A stretch of 64,000 nucleotides of DNA from Allacma fusca. Its lineage: Eukaryota > Arthropoda > Collembola > Symphypleona > Sminthuridae. Shown in pieces: positions 60,500-64,000 of the stretch. The DNA lies in NCBI GenBank assembly GCA_947179485.1, contig OX359245.1:9095001-9159000 (forward strand), written 5' to 3'. The notes beneath the pieces were generated by a model. The model made no database searches, had not been told where the DNA came from, and saw only the letters and a list, made by a program, of their open reading frames with translations. Position 1 is the first letter of the stretch, and each line of letters begins with the position of its first letter. The position numbers were made by a program, and so were the translations under genes.

Positions 60500-63260
60500 C
60501 GGACCGAAACAATAATAATTTTCTCTTGAAACAATTTCTGAAAACAAATTCCCTCACTTCCATTACTCCTGCAGCAGGTTTTTGAAATAACAATCTGAAA
60601 CAAATTTCTAAACATTGTGAAGACAATTTCCTTCAAAATTTGACACCTTAACCATTGTAATACATAATTAGAAAATAAAGTAATATTAATAAAAACGTGA
60701 ACCAAAAACCGAAACAATTAAAATAACAACCCAAGCATTTTAAAACGTAAAAATGGCAAGGCATTTTCAAATCGACTGCTAATAAATTGTGTAATGATAA
60801 AGAAATTTTATTTTCATTCTTGAATATGGTCAAAGATTTTATTTCCTTTCCAAGGATATATGTAGCATTTTAGATTACAAAATTATTATTGATTTGCTCG
60901 AAAGGGTTTTGGAGAAATTTAAATTTACTCAAAATCCAAAACAGAACTTTGCAGCACACTTTTGCTTGATCTGAAATATTGCTTCAAGTGGCGTATAAAT
61001 TAAACATGTTTTTCAATTTTACTCAATTTTTTGTCCTTTTCGTCCATATTGTGTTGATAGTCATTAAAAAACAAGTAATTATATGTGAATGTATATATCT
61101 AACCCCCACAGTTTCCAATATGAATTGAAGAGCCAATTGTATGCGGACTCAAAAATAGAATTACACCCTCTAGCCCAAGTGAGTAAGGCTAGTGGGAAAT
61201 ATCCCATTCCCCCATGATTTAGCATATTATGTTCCAGATGTTTGCAAGTTCGTTTTATCCCACTAGCTCATAATGAACTCTGTAGGATTTCTTTCAGGAT
61301 AGGATTCTTTTCAGGATTGTCTGCGAAAAACCTCTTTAACAATTAGAGTAACATCAACCGGTGATTTATGGCTTAAGTGCTCCTCCTCACTCATGTCTGT
61401 AGCAAATTTATTTCCAGGTTTCCTAACATCTGCTTAATTGACCTGGGTCAAGGTTTTAGGTTACAGGGATTATAAAAAATAAAATTTAAAGTTGGATCCT
61501 CTTTAGAATGTAAAATTCTTCATGTTTTTTTTATTCTCACCCAAAATTCGTTTAAGAAAATGTTTAACGCTCTTTTACGGATATTTTACGGGATTTCTTT
61601 GGGGGGTATTTTAAGGGAAGGAGAACTTCTTTCCATATGTTTCTGGAATATTGGATATAATAAACATTTATTTATGCTAGGGGACTATTACGCATCGTAG
61701 GGTCTTATTAAGCACATGATTTGGCAAGCAAATTTCTGCTGAAATCTGAACATCTTATTAAATTGTTCTTCTTAAAATATTTTATACCAATGCCTTATCA
61801 GAAGTTTTCTTAAAATGATTTTAGTAATTACGCCAACAGATTATTTACTCCGTGTTATAGTCAAAAAGTCTGAATTAGGTACCGTGTATTATCCAAACGA
61901 CAGAAAAGGAAGTTTTTAACTATACAAACATTGAATGTGGATTAATCGTCTCTACGAAAAGGGTACATTGAAGAGCGTTATCTTCATAGGAGCCAAAATG
62001 TTTGCAACGATTCCCACTTCCAAAAATTTCAAAATTTCTTCTTCAAAAACCATTTGTTGTTAACTCTAAAGTCACCTGGGGGTGAAGTGTTTGTTGTTCG
62101 ACTCCAATCCGTTGAAATTGTAACGACGTGCATAAAAGATTTGAGGGCGGACCCTAGTACCTCGAACAGTGCCTCTGTCGTCGCCGAATGTATTCAAATG
62201 TATTTAAATACGATTTATTTTAATTTCCTGAAAATCAATAGAGTTCTGTCAGAGTAGTTAATGTTTCACTGTAAAATGTTTGCTGTTTCTGGTGACATGG
62301 GGTCGGCAGTTATCGTGAGGACGGACAAGCAGAAATCTAAACGATTACACTGTGGAACATCGTTTCATTTCGCACTACAAGTATTAACAACTTGATTTTC
62401 AGCTCTAAAACCACAAATAGCAAATTACCGGGGGTAACAGGTATAGTAAAAGGATAAATTATTGCCGCAGCTTCTGAAATCAGTCACAACTCACAACCTT
62501 GCAGATTCCTACCAATGATGTGGAACTCTGATTTCTTTTTTCAGAAGGCAATAGTGCAATATAGATAAAATTAGTACTGTGCTAATTTAAATAAAGTTTT
62601 GTAAAAATTCACATCTAAAAATAACTAACACGATGATTGATGAATCGGAAAGATTTCAAACATAGACAGTTTTTTCGCTCATCAAAACTTGACTTGGCTG
62701 TGGTCGGAAAATATTCTGGTAGACAATAGGAAAAATAACCACACAATTAGATGAAAACAATGTGATAAAACTGTACACTTACTCCCGACATTATGCATGC
62801 AATGTAAAAATTTCAAATGGAATATTTGTCATCTATAGATTGAGTATTTTTTCCTGAAGAACAACCATCTCGATACCAGCAAGTGGAGATAGGTAATTAA
62901 ATGAAACGTCGGGGAAGCCAATAAAAAAAACATTTGATCAACTGCATCATTTTTAATTGCTTATATTCGCACTTCGATTAACCCAAGTTGTCAATTTTGA
63001 GTAGATTTTACAGAAGGACAATCAGAAGGATCTACAAATCATTGAACGAGCACTTTTGAAACTATGTAAAACAATTGCTTTTCTACAAAACCCCAAGCTA
63101 GTAAAGTACATTGTTAAGGTTTGCTATTTAGAATACTACATAATTTCAGGTACTGGATTTTCACTGCTTGTCCGCAATTATTGACCAATTACCACTCAAT
63201 TCGAATATTTGCTCTCAAATTTTCATTAGCTAAAAATAATAATTAAAACATTTTTGGTCA
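60500..63260. other. Old non-coding DNA with an R2 copy
   Basis: 60790-61080 shows R2 landmarks. The open frame at 62054-62257 is slightly GC-richer than its surroundings but has no recognisable domain. Confidence 0.35.
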
Positions 63261-63975
63261 AACAATAAATAAAATAACGTAAAATTGTTTTAAAAAACGC
63301 TTTATTCCTGAATAATTAAATGTATTAAATTTTTAATGCCATTGTTTTTTACAAACATCCCTTACAATTTTAGAATTGCATTTTAAATCTTGAACGGGGT
63401 TTTTTAAAACTAAAAATAATATAAATTACCGTATAGCAGGGACAGTAAATGAAGGTATATACATATAAACAGGCGTGTGTACGTATGTACATGTATGTAT
63501 ATTTTCAGGACAAAGGAAACTCATTCTACGTCGTCTCCAGTTTGGGAAAATTAATAATAAGATTAATTTAACACAAACAGAGCCATATCATGGGCACGTG
63601 TTTCACAAATTGTCGCCCAATATGACTTTCAAAAGTATAATTTTCTTATGGGATTTAACATACAAAGTTTTAATTCAAAAATGGGGAAGCCAATCATTAT
63701 TAGAAAAAGAGTCAAACATATTGGAGTAAATTTTATAAGGGAAATAAAAGCAGAAGTAATTTTCAAGTATATTAGAAATATCCGTTTAATTTTTTTACAA
63801 AAGTCAAAATGCACTTTTGTTATTGGTATAGCCAATTTTCGGACCCGTACTGAGGTGCAGGGGTCGTCCCTCCATTACCACAATGTTGAGAGTGCTGACA
63901 TATTTTTCACTGCTATATACAGTGTTGGGGAAGTAAGACCTTGTTTTTTTTTCAAAAACGACGTCTAGCAAAATC
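63260..63975 (+). repeat. R3 repeat, copy 2, with shared open frame
   Basis: Collinear with 48040-48780. The frame at 63648-63968 aligns with the 48386-48775 frame, ending in a frame change at the T run near 63945. Around GAGGTGCAGGGGTCGTCC the two copies are nearly identical for about 70 bases, much closer than in the flanking sequence. Confidence 0.7.
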
Positions 63976-64000
63976 CTATGATTCTCGGTTCTGAATTATG

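Overview
This is an AT-rich, gene-poor stretch of a eukaryotic genome, almost certainly an invertebrate animal. It contains a spliced Tnp2-type transposase, a BEN-domain gene, a Helitron helicase end, a pogo-like element, many hAT-type elements and no bacterial-style gene packing. I cannot name the species. No convincing intact host gene is present; the only host-like signal is a weak set of three exon-like blocks near 17.4-17.9 kb.

The dominant content is layered mobile DNA. By matching ends across the window I resolved thirteen hAT-like elements. Each has inverted ends beginning TAG, CAG, CAT or similar and an 8-bp flanking duplication, perfect in nine cases and 7 of 8 in four. They occupy about 18.6 kb, including a nested 5.7-kb CACTA-like element. 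Nearly all share an odd design: just inside the inverted ends lie degenerate arrays of one short word, different for each element (GACTGA, CGGAACGG, GTTCAATT, TGTTCCC, CGATAT, ACATGAAC, GACTAGA, TACCCG, AAATACAA, CGAGTA, CTCCTACTC). In most of them the word runs on the same DNA strand at both ends although the terminal repeats are inverted. Two of the elements (43379-44511 and 49297-50858) still carry the decayed N-terminal BED-finger part of a hAT transposase. This class is the most unusual thing in the window.

Layout. 1-2.8 kb: old repeats. 2.9-4.6 kb: a hAT element beside a 5'-truncated Helitron with helicase motifs and an intact 3' hairpin plus CTAG end. 5-8 kb: old repeats and an orphan word array. 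8.3-10.0 kb: a decayed protein-primed family B DNA polymerase (Polinton/Maverick-like), split by one hAT element and followed by a second. 12.8-15.9 kb: a foldback element whose core is inverted in its relative at 27.1-29.0 kb. 16-23 kb: poorly resolved repeats and possible exons. 23.5-24.8 kb: hAT inside hAT. 30.9-31.7 kb: hAT. 32.5-39.6 kb: a hAT element split by a CACTA-like element encoding, divergently, a Tnp2-type transposase and a BEN-domain protein, both pseudogenes. 40.0-46.4 kb: a duplication whose second copy took up a pogo-like element (itself holding a hAT element) and a solo LTR. 48-49 and 63.3-64 kb: two copies of a repeat with a conserved block. 49.3-60.5 kb: five more hAT elements, one nested in another.

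The elements work as parasites and hosts of one another rather than as a pathway. The paralogous uninserted copies in the window give direct proof of several insertions.
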